DNA of 64,000 bases. Source: Bacillota bacterium. Its GTDB lineage: Bacteria > Bacillota > Clostridia > Christensenellales > UMGS416. Both the position numbers and the translations under genes were made by a program. The DNA is taken from assembly GCA_016281935.1 (NCBI GenBank), contig JAEEJN010000078.1:81059-145058 (forward strand). The letters run 5' to 3'. A model generated the notes under the pieces. The model did not search any database and was not told where the DNA came from. It worked only from the letters and a program-made list of their open reading frames with translations. Positions 7,696-16,205 of the stretch are shown in pieces; position 1 is the stretch's first letter; every line of letters begins with the position of its first letter.

Positions 7696-9528
7696 ATGAA
7701 GCAGAACGAACTGTATCCCAATCACGCCAGCCTTCTGCTCGCTCTGGTCCGCGGCTCCAAGCGTTTCTTTATAGCGAGCATCCTGTTTGCATGGTGCACG
7801 ACCCTCCTGGACCTGATCAACCCCAGGATCATTTCCTATACTGTAGATTCCGTGATCGGAGACGCCGCACCGGACCTGCCGTTCTATATCCGGCCGATTC
7901 TTGACTTTCTGGGAGGCACAAAGACCTTCCGTGCCCATATCGGGTATATCGGCCTCATCATCATCGCCGTTGCGGTCCTTGCTCTCCTTTCGCGTTATGT
8001 CTTCCGGATGATGAACGCCCGGGGCCAGGAAGTGCTGCTGAAGTCCACGAGAGACCTTCTCTATCAGCACATCCTTTCTCTGCCCTTCTCCTGGTTCAAC
8101 CAGAACCATACGGGCGATATCATCCAGCGCTGCACCAGCGACGTTGACATGATCAGAGCCTTCCTGTCCGAACAGCTGACCGCGCTCGTGCGTATGGCCG
8201 TCCAGATCCTTCTGAGCCTTCTGTTCATGATCAGCATCTCCCCCAAAATGACACTGTTCGTGGCTCTGTTCATCCCCGTGATCGTCGCCTCCTCCTATTT
8301 CTTCCATACGAGGATCGAAAAGAGCTTCCGAAAAGTAGATGAAACGGAAGGGGAGCTCTCGGCTGTCGCACAGGAGAACCTGACAGGCGTACGTGTTGTA
8401 AGGGCTTTCGGAAGAGAGACCTACGAACGGGAACGTTTTGAAAAAAAGAATGAGGAGTATACAGGCCTCTGGGATTATCTCATGCGTCTGCTTTCAGCCT
8501 TCTGGGCCACCGGCGATGCGATCTCCGGCCTGCAGATGCTGATGGTCCTGATGACGGGAGCCCACTTCTGTCTCAACGGGGAGATCAGCATCGGGAACTT
8601 CATCGCCTTCCTGTCCTACAGCGCCATGCTCATGGGGCCGGTCCGCCAGCTGGGCCGCGTCATCTCAGGCATGAGCCGCGCAGGCGTGTCCATAGACCGT
8701 ATCCGCTATATCCTCAACTCCGCATCCGAACAGGAGATTCCGGGAGCCGAGGAAGCGGATCTTGCGGGCGATATCGTATTCGATCACGTGACCTTCCGCT
8801 ATGGCCAGGAAGAGGACGCCCCGATCCTGGACGACGTCTCCTTTACTCTGCGGGAAGGCAAGGTAACAGGTATCCTCGGCAGCACGGGAAGCGGCAAAAG
8901 CACGCTCATGTATCTGTTGTGCCGTCTGTACGATCTTCCCGAAGGCGGAGGACGCATCACGATCGGCGGCCGTGATCTGAAAACAGTGACCCGAAGAAGC
9001 GTCCGTGAACAGATCGGATTCGTTCTGCAGGAACCCTTCCTTTTCTCCAAGACTCTTGGTGAAAACATCGCAATCACGAACAAGGACGCGAGCGAAGAAG
9101 AGATCCGGGACGCTACCCGAACAGCCGCACTGGACGAAACGGTCATGCACTTTACGAAAGGATATGAGACTTTCGTCGGCGAACGCGGCGTCACGCTTTC
9201 CGGCGGCCAGAAGCAGCGCACAGCCATAGCACAGACGATCCTGAGGAATACCCCCATCACGATCCTGGACGACAGTCTTTCCGCCGTAGATGCCGAGACG
9301 GATTCCCGTATCCGCCGAGAACTCAACCGGCGCGAGACAAACTCCACCCGCATCCTGATCTCTCACAGGATCACGACTCTGATGCAGGCAGATCACATCA
9401 TCGTCCTGGACAAGGGACGCGTTGTGGAAGAGGGCTCCCACGACGAACTGTATGCTCTCGGCGGGCTGTACAGGCGAATCTGCGACATGCAGTCACCCGA
9501 AGGGGCTCTGCGGTCCGCCCACGTCTGA
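7696..9528 (+). CDS. ABC exporter half-transporter, partner with degenerate Walker B
   Basis: The 610-residue protein has the same membrane-plus-ATPase layout as its neighbour. Walker A is GSTGSGKST (about 395) and the signature is LSGGQKQ (about 501). The position after Walker B Asp is Asp, not Glu (ITILDDSLSAVD, about 524). Loss of the catalytic glutamate in one subunit is the known mark of asymmetric heterodimeric exporters, where only one ATP site is fully active. GGAGG precedes the start. A strong terminator follows the gene, so the pair forms a closed two-gene operon. Confidence 0.88.
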   Translation: MKQNELYPNHASLLLALVRGSKRFFIASILFAWCTTLLDLINPRIISYTVDSVIGDAAPDLPFYIRPILDFLGGTKTFRAHIGYIGLIIIAVAVLALLSRYVFRMMNARGQEVLLKSTRDLLYQHILSLPFSWFNQNHTGDIIQRCTSDVDMIRAFLSEQLTALVRMAVQILLSLLFMISISPKMTLFVALFIPVIVASSYFFHTRIEKSFRKVDETEGELSAVAQENLTGVRVVRAFGRETYERERFEKKNEEYTGLWDYLMRLLSAFWATGDAISGLQMLMVLMTGAHFCLNGEISIGNFIAFLSYSAMLMGPVRQLGRVISGMSRAGVSIDRIRYILNSASEQEIPGAEEADLAGDIVFDHVTFRYGQEEDAPILDDVSFTLREGKVTGILGSTGSGKSTLMYLLCRLYDLPEGGGRITIGGRDLKTVTRRSVREQIGFVLQEPFLFSKTLGENIAITNKDASEEEIRDATRTAALDETVMHFTKGYETFVGERGVTLSGGQKQRTAIAQTILRNTPITILDDSLSAVDAETDSRIRRELNRRETNSTRILISHRITTLMQADHIIVLDKGRVVEEGSHDELYALGGLYRRICDMQSPEGALRSAHV

Positions 9529-9534
9529 TCATCA

Positions 9535-9565
9535 CCGGCTCCGGTTCATTCCGGAGCCGGTTTTC
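9535..9565 (+). terminator. Terminator of the ABC exporter operon
   Basis: CCGGCTCCGG/CCGGAGCCGG form a perfect 10-bp stem with a 6-nt loop and a T run. Confidence 0.9.
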
Positions 9566-9588
9566 TGACTGTGGGAGAGATTCGTTAC

Positions 9589-9618
9589 TTGACGCTCCCT
9601 TCGTTCTGAGAATACAAT
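9589..9618 (+). promoter_or_regulatory. Promoter of the GH5-like gene
   Basis: TTGACG and TACAAT are separated by 18 bp, about 40 nt upstream of the start. Confidence 0.7.
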
Positions 9619-9657
9619 GAATTCAAAGAATCCATCTTGCAAAAAGGAGACAGTTTC

Positions 9658-10989
9658 ATGAAAAAAACAGTTGATTATTCTGCCGTCCGGGGATTCAACT
9701 ACACACAGTCGGATGCCTGGAACGACAGAGATTTCTGGAGCCGCTACAATCACGACATCGTGGAAAGGGACATGGGCTATGCTGAGCGCCTGCATCTGAA
9801 CAGTGCGCGCATCTTCCTTCCCTATCCCGTCTATCAGGCCAATCCCGACAAGTTCCTTGCAGACGTCAAGGATTTCGTCCAGACTGCTTGGAAACACGGA
9901 GTCTCTACCAACCCCATCGTCCTTTTCGGCGCAATGTTCTATCCCATGGAAGAAGAATTCGCTCCCGTGGAAGGAGAGACCCTGCGTCCGCTGCGCAAGA
10001 CCATCCAGCATCCCGAATCCTGGCATTTCGGCGAAGAATACTTTGATCATCTGTATGAGGCGATCGGTCAGGAACCCGGCCTCCTTTTCTGGGATATTTC
10101 CAATGAACCCGGATATACGGATGCCTTTGTCACCTGGTATGATGAAGAACCCAAGTATGTGCAGGATTTCCGCCCCGGGATCCCGGATCTGAAGGAACTC
10201 AGGGAAAAGCAGGAGAAGACCTGGGAATTCATCCGTCATTTCTGCAAATACGTCAAAGCCAAGGATCCCGATCATGATATCGGCATCGGGAACATCTTCA
10301 TCTGGGAAACGGAAGCCAGCCGCACGGCTGAACTGGTGGACGTCATCGTTTTCCATGATTATTCATCCACACGCGCCCGTCTGCGCGAGGTCCTTGAAAT
10401 GGCCATTGCCCTCGGCAAGAAATACGGCAAGCCCATCGTGGACAACGAAATGTGCTGCCTCGCACGGGCGAATCCCTATGATATGTCCATCCAGATGCAT
10501 AACGAATACGGCGTCGGCTGGTATCTGTTTGAACTCATGATCGGCCAGGACGGATGGAACCGCGTGCACGGAGTCGTGTATCCCGACGGAACGGTCCGCG
10601 ATCCCTCCATCGTCTCCGCGATCTACGGTTTCTATCGCAACAGAGGTGAAAGCGCGCTCCGTTCCGACGTGGCACAGGAAGACTACACCGAACGCGCTCT
10701 CTTCTATGCGGACCGCGTCCTTCGTCAGACCAGACGCCCCCGCCGCAGAGATCATTCCCAGGATGCAGAGGAACTGCTGGAAGTCTGCGAATTCATCGCC
10801 AATCTTCTGGAAACCGGCGAACTCGTTCCCATGGCCTATCCGCCTACAGCGAAGATCGAAGCCTACCGCAGGCAGACAGACCCGGATTGTGACGAGATCA
10901 AGGATTACCTTGCCGAACTGGTAGAAACCCTCAAAAAGACGACTCACTTCGTGAAGGACGGTGCCGGATTCCGGGAACTGCGTATCTGA
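9658..10989 (+). CDS. GH5-like (clan GH-A) glycoside hydrolase
   Basis: The 443-residue protein has TIM-barrel glycosidase features. WDISNEP (about 145-151) carries the Asn-Glu pair with proton donor Glu150, and IVDNEM carries the likely nucleophile Glu264. HDYSS lies between them. These are clan GH-A marks, closest to GH5-like cellulase or mannanase families. The exact family and substrate are not certain. There is no signal peptide, so it should cleave imported oligosaccharides. The ATG at 9658 follows AAGGAGA, so the track start at 9637 is too early. It is monocistronic, and a terminator is shared with the convergent aldo/keto reductase. Confidence 0.7.
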   Translation: MKKTVDYSAVRGFNYTQSDAWNDRDFWSRYNHDIVERDMGYAERLHLNSARIFLPYPVYQANPDKFLADVKDFVQTAWKHGVSTNPIVLFGAMFYPMEEEFAPVEGETLRPLRKTIQHPESWHFGEEYFDHLYEAIGQEPGLLFWDISNEPGYTDAFVTWYDEEPKYVQDFRPGIPDLKELREKQEKTWEFIRHFCKYVKAKDPDHDIGIGNIFIWETEASRTAELVDVIVFHDYSSTRARLREVLEMAIALGKKYGKPIVDNEMCCLARANPYDMSIQMHNEYGVGWYLFELMIGQDGWNRVHGVVYPDGTVRDPSIVSAIYGFYRNRGESALRSDVAQEDYTERALFYADRVLRQTRRPRRRDHSQDAEELLEVCEFIANLLETGELVPMAYPPTAKIEAYRRQTDPDCDEIKDYLAELVETLKKTTHFVKDGAGFRELRI

Positions 10990-11002
10990 TCGAATATGAA
11001 AA

Positions 11003-11040
11003 AGCACGGGGCCATCCGTTTCGATGGTCCCGTGTTTATT
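11003..11040. terminator. Bidirectional terminator
   Basis: CACGGGGCCATC pairs with GATGGTCCCGTG with one wobble. A T-rich run follows on each strand, which serves both convergent genes. Confidence 0.75.
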
Positions 11041-11061
11041 GTTGTTCAGATGTTGTCATCA

Positions 11062-12225
11062 TTATCCGAAAGGATGCACGATGTGTACCGCCCAGGATCC
11101 TATCCTGTACAGAGGACCTTCCAGGGATCTTCTGACATTCTGAAGTTCTTTTCGGATCTCGATGCCCTGCGGACAGTGCTTTTCGCAGGCTCCGCAGCCC
11201 ACGCAGTTCGAAGCGGCGGTCGGTTCCTTGCGGAGAGCAGTGCACATGAAATAGTCCTTCAGCGCCGAGAATCTTCCTTCGGATGCAAGCCGATTGTAAG
11301 CTGAAAAAGATCCGGGTATATCTACATGATGCGGACAGGGCATACAGTAACGGCATCCCGTGCATCCGACTTTCATCCCCGCATTGACGGCCTCAGCAAG
11401 CCTTTTGAGCATAGTCCGGTCTTCTTCCGTCAGACTCCCGATCTCCGTTTCAGAAGCCGTCCGGACGTTCTCCTCCACCATGGCGTCCGAGTTCATACCC
11501 GACAGGACACAGAAGACCTCCTTCTGATCGAACAGCCACTGAAACGCCCACTTGGCAGGAGTCTTGAGAACATCATACTCATCGATGATCTTCTTTGCCG
11601 GTGCGGGAAGGTTTGCCAGCCTTCCTCCGCGCAGCGGTTCCATGATGACGACAGGAATACCTTTTTCATATGCGTAATTCAAGCCGTAACGACCGGCCTG
11701 AGAGTACTCGTCCATATAGTTGTACTGGATCTGACAGAAATCCCAGTCATACGCATCAAGAAGGCGGCAGAACCCTTCCGTTCCCCCATGATAGGAATAG
11801 CCGATCTGACCGATAGCACCGGAAGCCTTTTTCTCTTCGATCCATTTCTCGATGCCGAGCGCTTTGAGTTTTTCCCAGGCGGACAGATCCGTCAGCATAT
11901 GCATAAGATAATAATCAATATGGTCCGTACGGAGACGCCGCAGCTGTTCCTGGAACAGCTTCTCAAGGCTCTCCGCACTTCGGATCAGATAATGAGGCAG
12001 TTTTGTCGCAATCCTGACCCTGTTCCTCAGTCCGTTCCTTTCGAGGATCTCTCCCAGCGTCGCTTCACTGTTCCCGTAAATATAGGCCGTGTCGAAATAA
12101 TTGACGCCTCCGTCGATCGCGGCAAGCAGCTGGCGTTCCGTCTGTGAGGGATCCAAGGGAAAGCGCATGCATCCATATCCCAAAACCGAGATCTCGTTTC
12201 CGTATCTGTCCTTGCGGTATTGCAT
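11062..12225 (-). CDS. Aldo/keto reductase with C-terminal 4Fe-4S ferredoxin domain
   Basis: The 387-residue protein joins an AKR barrel to a ferredoxin-like tail. The catalytic tetrad is visible as Asp45 and Tyr50 in FDTAYIYG, Lys75 in IATKLP and His109 in YLMHM. Cys motifs CTGCRYCMPCPHHVDIP and CVGCGACEKHCP can hold Fe-S clusters. Such clostridial proteins are predicted redox enzymes, and the physiological substrate is not known. Two adjacent ATGs (12228, 12225) are possible. GAGGG is better spaced from the second, so I chose 12225. The gene stands alone behind its own promoter. Confidence 0.85.
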   Translation of the reverse strand: MQYRKDRYGNEISVLGYGCMRFPLDPSQTERQLLAAIDGGVNYFDTAYIYGNSEATLGEILERNGLRNRVRIATKLPHYLIRSAESLEKLFQEQLRRLRTDHIDYYLMHMLTDLSAWEKLKALGIEKWIEEKKASGAIGQIGYSYHGGTEGFCRLLDAYDWDFCQIQYNYMDEYSQAGRYGLNYAYEKGIPVVIMEPLRGGRLANLPAPAKKIIDEYDVLKTPAKWAFQWLFDQKEVFCVLSGMNSDAMVEENVRTASETEIGSLTEEDRTMLKRLAEAVNAGMKVGCTGCRYCMPCPHHVDIPGSFSAYNRLASEGRFSALKDYFMCTALRKEPTAASNCVGCGACEKHCPQGIEIRKELQNVRRSLEGPLYRIGSWAVHIVHPFG

Positions 12226-12254
12226 CATCGGCCCTCTTTTCTCTGTTTGTCCGT

Positions 12255-12284
12255 ATTGTAAAAAAGGCATGTCTGCTTTGTCAA
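12255..12284 (-). promoter_or_regulatory. Promoter of the aldo/keto reductase gene
   Basis: TTGACA and TACAAT are separated by 18 bp on the minus strand, 30 nt upstream of the start. Confidence 0.8.
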
Positions 12285-12508
12285 GGGTATGGAGCCGCAC
12301 CCTGCTTCTCATTCCGTTGACAAAGCCGTCTCCCATATGATAGTCTGTTTACAACCAATAAATTGCAATGCCAATTTATGGACAAATTCGCATAATTTCG
12401 CTGTCAGGAATTCTGTGTTCACATGGAACTCCGGCACATTCCGCACGACGTTCTCAAGCCCTGCGCAGCATCTGGAAGGGTCTCATATCGACCATCCGAT
12501 CATGGCAG

Positions 12509-12558
12509 AGAACCGCGGGAATAATTCACATATGCGGTTCTAATACAGGAAACCGCAG
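12509..12558 (+). promoter_or_regulatory. Alternative stem-loops in the yitT leader
   Basis: AACCGC occurs twice, at about 12511 and 12551, flanking one GCGGTT at about 12534. The central segment can pair with either copy but not both. The downstream stem ends just before the ribosome binding site, so pairing could affect translation. This is a sequence observation only. Confidence 0.35.
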
Positions 12559-12572
12559 AAAAGAGGTGCTGA

Positions 12573-13469
12573 TTGAAACCTTATGACAGAAAACCCAAAC
12601 AGATCGTTGTCACCACTTTGTGTCTTCTGGCCGGAAACGGGCTCCTTGCCTTCCTCGTAGCCGCGTTCGTGATCCCTCACGATATCATTATGGGCGGAAC
12701 AACGGGTATCGGCATCGTTCTCCACAAACTGTTCCCATCCATAGAGGTCGCAAGCTTTGTTTTCGTTCTGAATGCCCTCCTGCTTCTCATCGGGCTCATC
12801 ATCCTCGGAAAAAAGCTCTTTATCACTACTGTTGCCTCCACAATCCTTTATCCTGTCATGCTGGCTCTCTGCCAGCGCATACCCGGGATCGACAGTCTGA
12901 CAGACAATCCTCTGCTGGCCGCTGTCTTTGCCGGTGCGCTGATGGGTATAGCGCTCGGGCTCGTCATGCGTGTAGGTTCATCCACTGGAGGCATGGACAT
13001 CGTCAACCTGATCCTGCACAAATGGCTCCATCTTCCGATCGCGCTGTTCGTCTATCTGACGGACACTCTCGTTGTCGGCGGCCAGGCTCTTTTCACACTT
13101 CCCGAGAAGACCCTTCTGGGTATCCTCGTCCTCGTCATCGAATCCATCGTTTTGGATAAGACGATGCTCGTAGGCACTTCTCAGATCCAGATCCTCATCA
13201 TTTCCGAGAGATTCGAGGAACTTCGCAGCGCTCTCCTGAATCGGCTGCAGGCAGGCGTCACGATGATCCGTATCGAAACAGGCAGACTCCGTCAGGAAGG
13301 GTTTAGCGTACTCTGTGTGATCCCGCAGAACAAGCTCTATGCCGCAACCGAACTGATCCAGGAGATCGACCCGGATGCCTTCATTACGATCTCCCAGATC
13401 AAGGAAGTCAGAGGCCAGGGATTCACGACGGCGCGCAAAGAGATTCTGAACCCGGAAGAACCAAATTGA
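12573..13469 (+). CDS. YitT family membrane protein (TTG start)
   Basis: The 298-residue protein has about five or six membrane helices (residues roughly 12-175) and a C-terminal cytoplasmic DUF2179 domain (about 215-290, ending near FTTARKEI). This is the YitT/DUF161 family. Its members are integral membrane proteins of unsettled function, possibly transporters. The only start that keeps the whole first helix is TTG at 12573, preceded by AGAGGTG. The nearby ATG at 12583 is out of frame. It is a single-gene unit ending in a terminator shared with the convergent fusion gene. A second, YczE-type relative lies near the right end. Confidence 0.85.
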   Translation: MKPYDRKPKQIVVTTLCLLAGNGLLAFLVAAFVIPHDIIMGGTTGIGIVLHKLFPSIEVASFVFVLNALLLLIGLIILGKKLFITTVASTILYPVMLALCQRIPGIDSLTDNPLLAAVFAGALMGIALGLVMRVGSSTGGMDIVNLILHKWLHLPIALFVYLTDTLVVGGQALFTLPEKTLLGILVLVIESIVLDKTMLVGTSQIQILIISERFEELRSALLNRLQAGVTMIRIETGRLRQEGFSVLCVIPQNKLYAATELIQEIDPDAFITISQIKEVRGQGFTTARKEILNPEEPN

Positions 13470-13488
13470 TCATCTGACGCCGGAATAT

Positions 13489-13527
13489 AAAACAGACTCA
13501 GAGGGACAACCCCCTGAGTCTGTTTTT
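13489..13527. terminator. Bidirectional terminator
   Basis: AACAGACTCAG/CTGAGTCTGTT with GGG/CCC extension is flanked by T runs on both strands. Confidence 0.85.
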
Positions 13528-13592
13528 CATCTGTTCGGTTCTGAAAAAGAAAATCCATCATTCCGCTTCGACCGCGAACCGCATCCGGAAAC

Positions 13593-15860
13593 CTACAGCT
13601 GATTTCTCATGATCTTTCCGCTGATGGTCTTGGGAAGTTCGTCCCTGAATACCACGATACGGGGATATTTGTAAGGCGCCGTATGGGCCTTGACGTAGTT
13701 CTGAATCTCCTTTTTCAGCTCCTCGGTCGGTTCTGTACCCTTGACCAGGACGACAGAAGCTTTGACGACCTGACCGCGAACCTCGTCCGGTGCAGCGGAA
13801 ACTCCGCATTCCAGGACATAAGGAAGTTCCATGATGACGTTTTCGATCTCGAACGGCCCGATGCGGTAGCCGGAAGACTTGATCACGTCGTCCGCACGGC
13901 CCACATACCAGAAGAAGCCGTCTTCGTCTCTCCAGGCCAGATCGCCCGTATGATACAGTCCGTCGTGCACGACTTCATCCGTGCGTTCCTGATCCCGGTA
14001 ATAACCTTTGAACAGTCCGCAGGGTCTTCCTTTGTCCAGCCGCACTACGATCTCACCGTTTTCACCGACTCCGACAGGTTTTCCATCCGGATCGACCAGA
14101 TCGATATCAAAGGTGGGAACAGCTTTGCCCATGGAACCGACTTTGTGACTGTCTCCGATCAGGTTGCCGATGGTCAGAGTTGTTTCCGTCTGCCCAAAGC
14201 CTTCCATCGGACGCAGGCCGGTCAGCTTCTCCAGCTGATAGAACACTTCAGGGTTGAGCGCTTCACCGGCGACCGTCGCGCGGTGGATCGAGGAGAAATC
14301 GTATCCGGACAGATCTTCCTTGATGAGCATGCGGTAGATCGTGGGCGGCGCGCAGAAAGTATCGATATGATACTTCTGGAACAGCGGAAGGATCTCGGTC
14401 GCATGGAAACGATCCATATCGTATACGAAAACGGTACCTTCACACATCCACTGCCCGTACAGTTTGCCCCAGAGCGCTTTGCCCCATCCTGTTTCGGAGA
14501 TCGTCAGATGCAGCCCTCCGGGCTGGATATCATGCCAATAGCGAGCCGTGATGAAATGACCGAGAGGATAACGGTAGTCATGCAGAGCGATCTTCGGATA
14601 ACCGGTCGTGCCGGACGTGAAGAACATGAGCATCGGATCCTCTCCGCAGGGAGAATCCTCTTCTCTGCGGAAACGGCGGGTATAGAGGCCGTATTCGGCA
14701 TTGAAATCATGCCAGCCTTCCTTCTGCCCTCCTACGAGGATCTTCAGTTCCAGTTCCGGGCACTGTGCCGCCGCAAGATCCACCTGGTGCGATGCGTCGC
14801 CGTCGGCCGTACACACGATCGCGCGGACCCCGGCAGCCTGGAAACGATAGATATAGTCATGTTCCTGTAGCTGGTTTGTCGCGGGGATGGCAATAGCGCC
14901 GAGTTTATGCAGCCCAAGGATTGCGAACCAGAATTCAACATGGCGTTTCAGCACGAGCATGACCCGGTCGCCTCTGCGGATCCCGAGCGCTTTGAAATAA
15001 TTGGCAGCCTGGGAAGAGGCGTCCTTCATATCCTTGAAGGTAAAGCGACGCTCCTTCATATTCTTGTCCAGATGGATCATAGCCAGCTGATCGGGATGCT
15101 TGCGGCCCAGATTGTCTACTACGTCAAAAGCGAAATTGAACCGTTCCGTATTGACGAAATCCGCAGAAACCAGCTTGCCTTTTTCATCTTCCACAGTATG
15201 GATGAATTCAGAGATCTCGAGAGGCTTGGCGTTTCTCGCCACCACAAGAGATTCTGAGACTTCCTTCTCTGTGGTCTCCTGACCGGGCAGCACGACGGCA
15301 AGGAACAGACAGTCCTTCCCTCCGGTAGCGATCATCCCATGGGGAGTCGCGGAATTGTAGTAGATACTGTCGCCTTCCTGCAGGACTTCTTCATGATCAC
15401 CGACCCTGACACGGAGTTCGCCCTCCAGCACGAGGTCGAACTCCTGGCCGGAATGCGTCGTCGTGTGGATCGGACGGTTCTGCTGCTCCTCCGAGTACGC
15501 ATAGCGCACCCAGTAAGGCTCTGCAATACGGCCCAGGAACTGCAGAGCCAGAGATGAGATCTCAATCCCGGGTTCTTTTGCAGTAACGGTTCCCTGTCCT
15601 TTGCGGGTCACTGTATAGGAACGCAGGTTTGCGCTGTGTCCTTCCAGAAGGTCCGCGATGCCGATACCGAAGATCTGGGCGCAGGTATGGATGAAAGTGA
15701 AGGGCAGATCGACCAGTCCCGCTTCATAGCGGCGGTAATCGTCCGCGGAAACACGGGTTCTGGCCGCCATTTCCTCTTCGGAAAGGCCGGAAACCATCCG
15801 CATTTCCCTAATACGGGCCGCAACTTCCCGTACCCGTTCGTCGACAGCTTGATAATCCAT
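13593..15860 (-). CDS. HTH (XRE)-cupin-acyl-CoA synthetase fusion protein
   Basis: The 755-residue protein has three parts. Residues about 8-75 are an XRE helix-turn-helix (VSGLSEEEMAARTRVSADDYRRYEAG). Residues about 125-195 are a cupin (HSGQEFDLVLEGELRVRVG, then TPHGMIA). From about 260 it is a complete adenylate-forming enzyme: FFTSGTTGYPK (A3), GFGQTET (A5), YHTGDLAWRDEDG (A7), GRADDVIKSSGYRIGPFEIE (A8) and PKTISGKIMR with the catalytic Lys (A10). TGWGKALWGKLYGQW is typical of medium-chain or branched acyl-CoA synthetases. It should convert a carboxylic acid, ATP and CoA to acyl-CoA. The cupin may bind the acid and the HTH may bind DNA, but this is inferred. AAGGAG precedes the ATG. A T-box lies directly upstream. 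Confidence 0.9.
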   Translation of the reverse strand: MDYQAVDERVREVAARIREMRMVSGLSEEEMAARTRVSADDYRRYEAGLVDLPFTFIHTCAQIFGIGIADLLEGHSANLRSYTVTRKGQGTVTAKEPGIEISSLALQFLGRIAEPYWVRYAYSEEQQNRPIHTTTHSGQEFDLVLEGELRVRVGDHEEVLQEGDSIYYNSATPHGMIATGGKDCLFLAVVLPGQETTEKEVSESLVVARNAKPLEISEFIHTVEDEKGKLVSADFVNTERFNFAFDVVDNLGRKHPDQLAMIHLDKNMKERRFTFKDMKDASSQAANYFKALGIRRGDRVMLVLKRHVEFWFAILGLHKLGAIAIPATNQLQEHDYIYRFQAAGVRAIVCTADGDASHQVDLAAAQCPELELKILVGGQKEGWHDFNAEYGLYTRRFRREEDSPCGEDPMLMFFTSGTTGYPKIALHDYRYPLGHFITARYWHDIQPGGLHLTISETGWGKALWGKLYGQWMCEGTVFVYDMDRFHATEILPLFQKYHIDTFCAPPTIYRMLIKEDLSGYDFSSIHRATVAGEALNPEVFYQLEKLTGLRPMEGFGQTETTLTIGNLIGDSHKVGSMGKAVPTFDIDLVDPDGKPVGVGENGEIVVRLDKGRPCGLFKGYYRDQERTDEVVHDGLYHTGDLAWRDEDGFFWYVGRADDVIKSSGYRIGPFEIENVIMELPYVLECGVSAAPDEVRGQVVKASVVLVKGTEPTEELKKEIQNYVKAHTAPYKYPRIVVFRDELPKTISGKIMRNQL

Positions 15861-15880
15861 TTGTTATACTCCTTCTGTTC

Positions 15881-16140
15881 AAAAAAGAACCGCCTCAGTC
15901 TGCACTGAGGCGGGATTAACCGTGGTACCACTCAATTTGTCCTTACAGGACCTCTTCAGGCTCTAACAAGCCCTAAGCGATAACGCCGCTGCCGCGGAGG
16001 ATGTCTACTTCTCTTGGTTTCGGATCCTCAGCTCAGAAGGGATAGGATTTGAGAGACACACGACCGGGCTTTCACCGTCCCCGGATCTCTGTACATGAAG
16101 AACTCTCTTCCCGTCTTCCTCATAGCCTTTGCTATGTATG
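15881..16140 (-). ncRNA. T-box riboswitch leader
   Basis: Read on the minus strand, the leader shows a long Stem I region with CAGAGATCCGGGGACGG. It then has the T-box core GAGTGGTACCACGG and a GC-rich terminator CCGCCTCAG/CTGAGGCGG followed by TTCTTTTTT, just before the fusion gene's ribosome binding site. T-boxes bind uncharged tRNA and let transcription proceed when an amino acid is scarce. The bulge base in UGGU should pair with a discriminator A73 tRNA. The specifier lies in CTCTCAAATCCTATCCCTTCTG. Candidates are AUC (Ile), CCU (Pro) and UCC (Ser), and Ser is disfavoured because tRNA-Ser carries G73. Confidence 0.9.
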
Positions 16141-16146
16141 GATTGC

Positions 16147-16174
16147 ATTATAGCACTTCACAGATTTCTGTCAA
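16147..16174 (-). promoter_or_regulatory. Promoter of the T-box leader
   Basis: Perfect TTGACA and TATAAT boxes are separated by 16 bp on the minus strand. This places the RNA start near 16140, at the T-box 5' end. Confidence 0.85.
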
Positions 16175-16205
16175 GTTCTATTTTCAATTCTTTTTCCGCG
16201 GTGTC

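Larger units (their letters stand above)
12229..12572. other. 344-bp divergent intergenic region
   Basis: No gene is seen. It holds the aldo/keto reductase promoter. It also has a perfect 7-bp inverted repeat TAAATTG/CAATTTA at 12359-12378. The yitT leader has two alternative stems, listed separately. No convincing plus-strand promoter for yitT was found. Confidence 0.55.
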
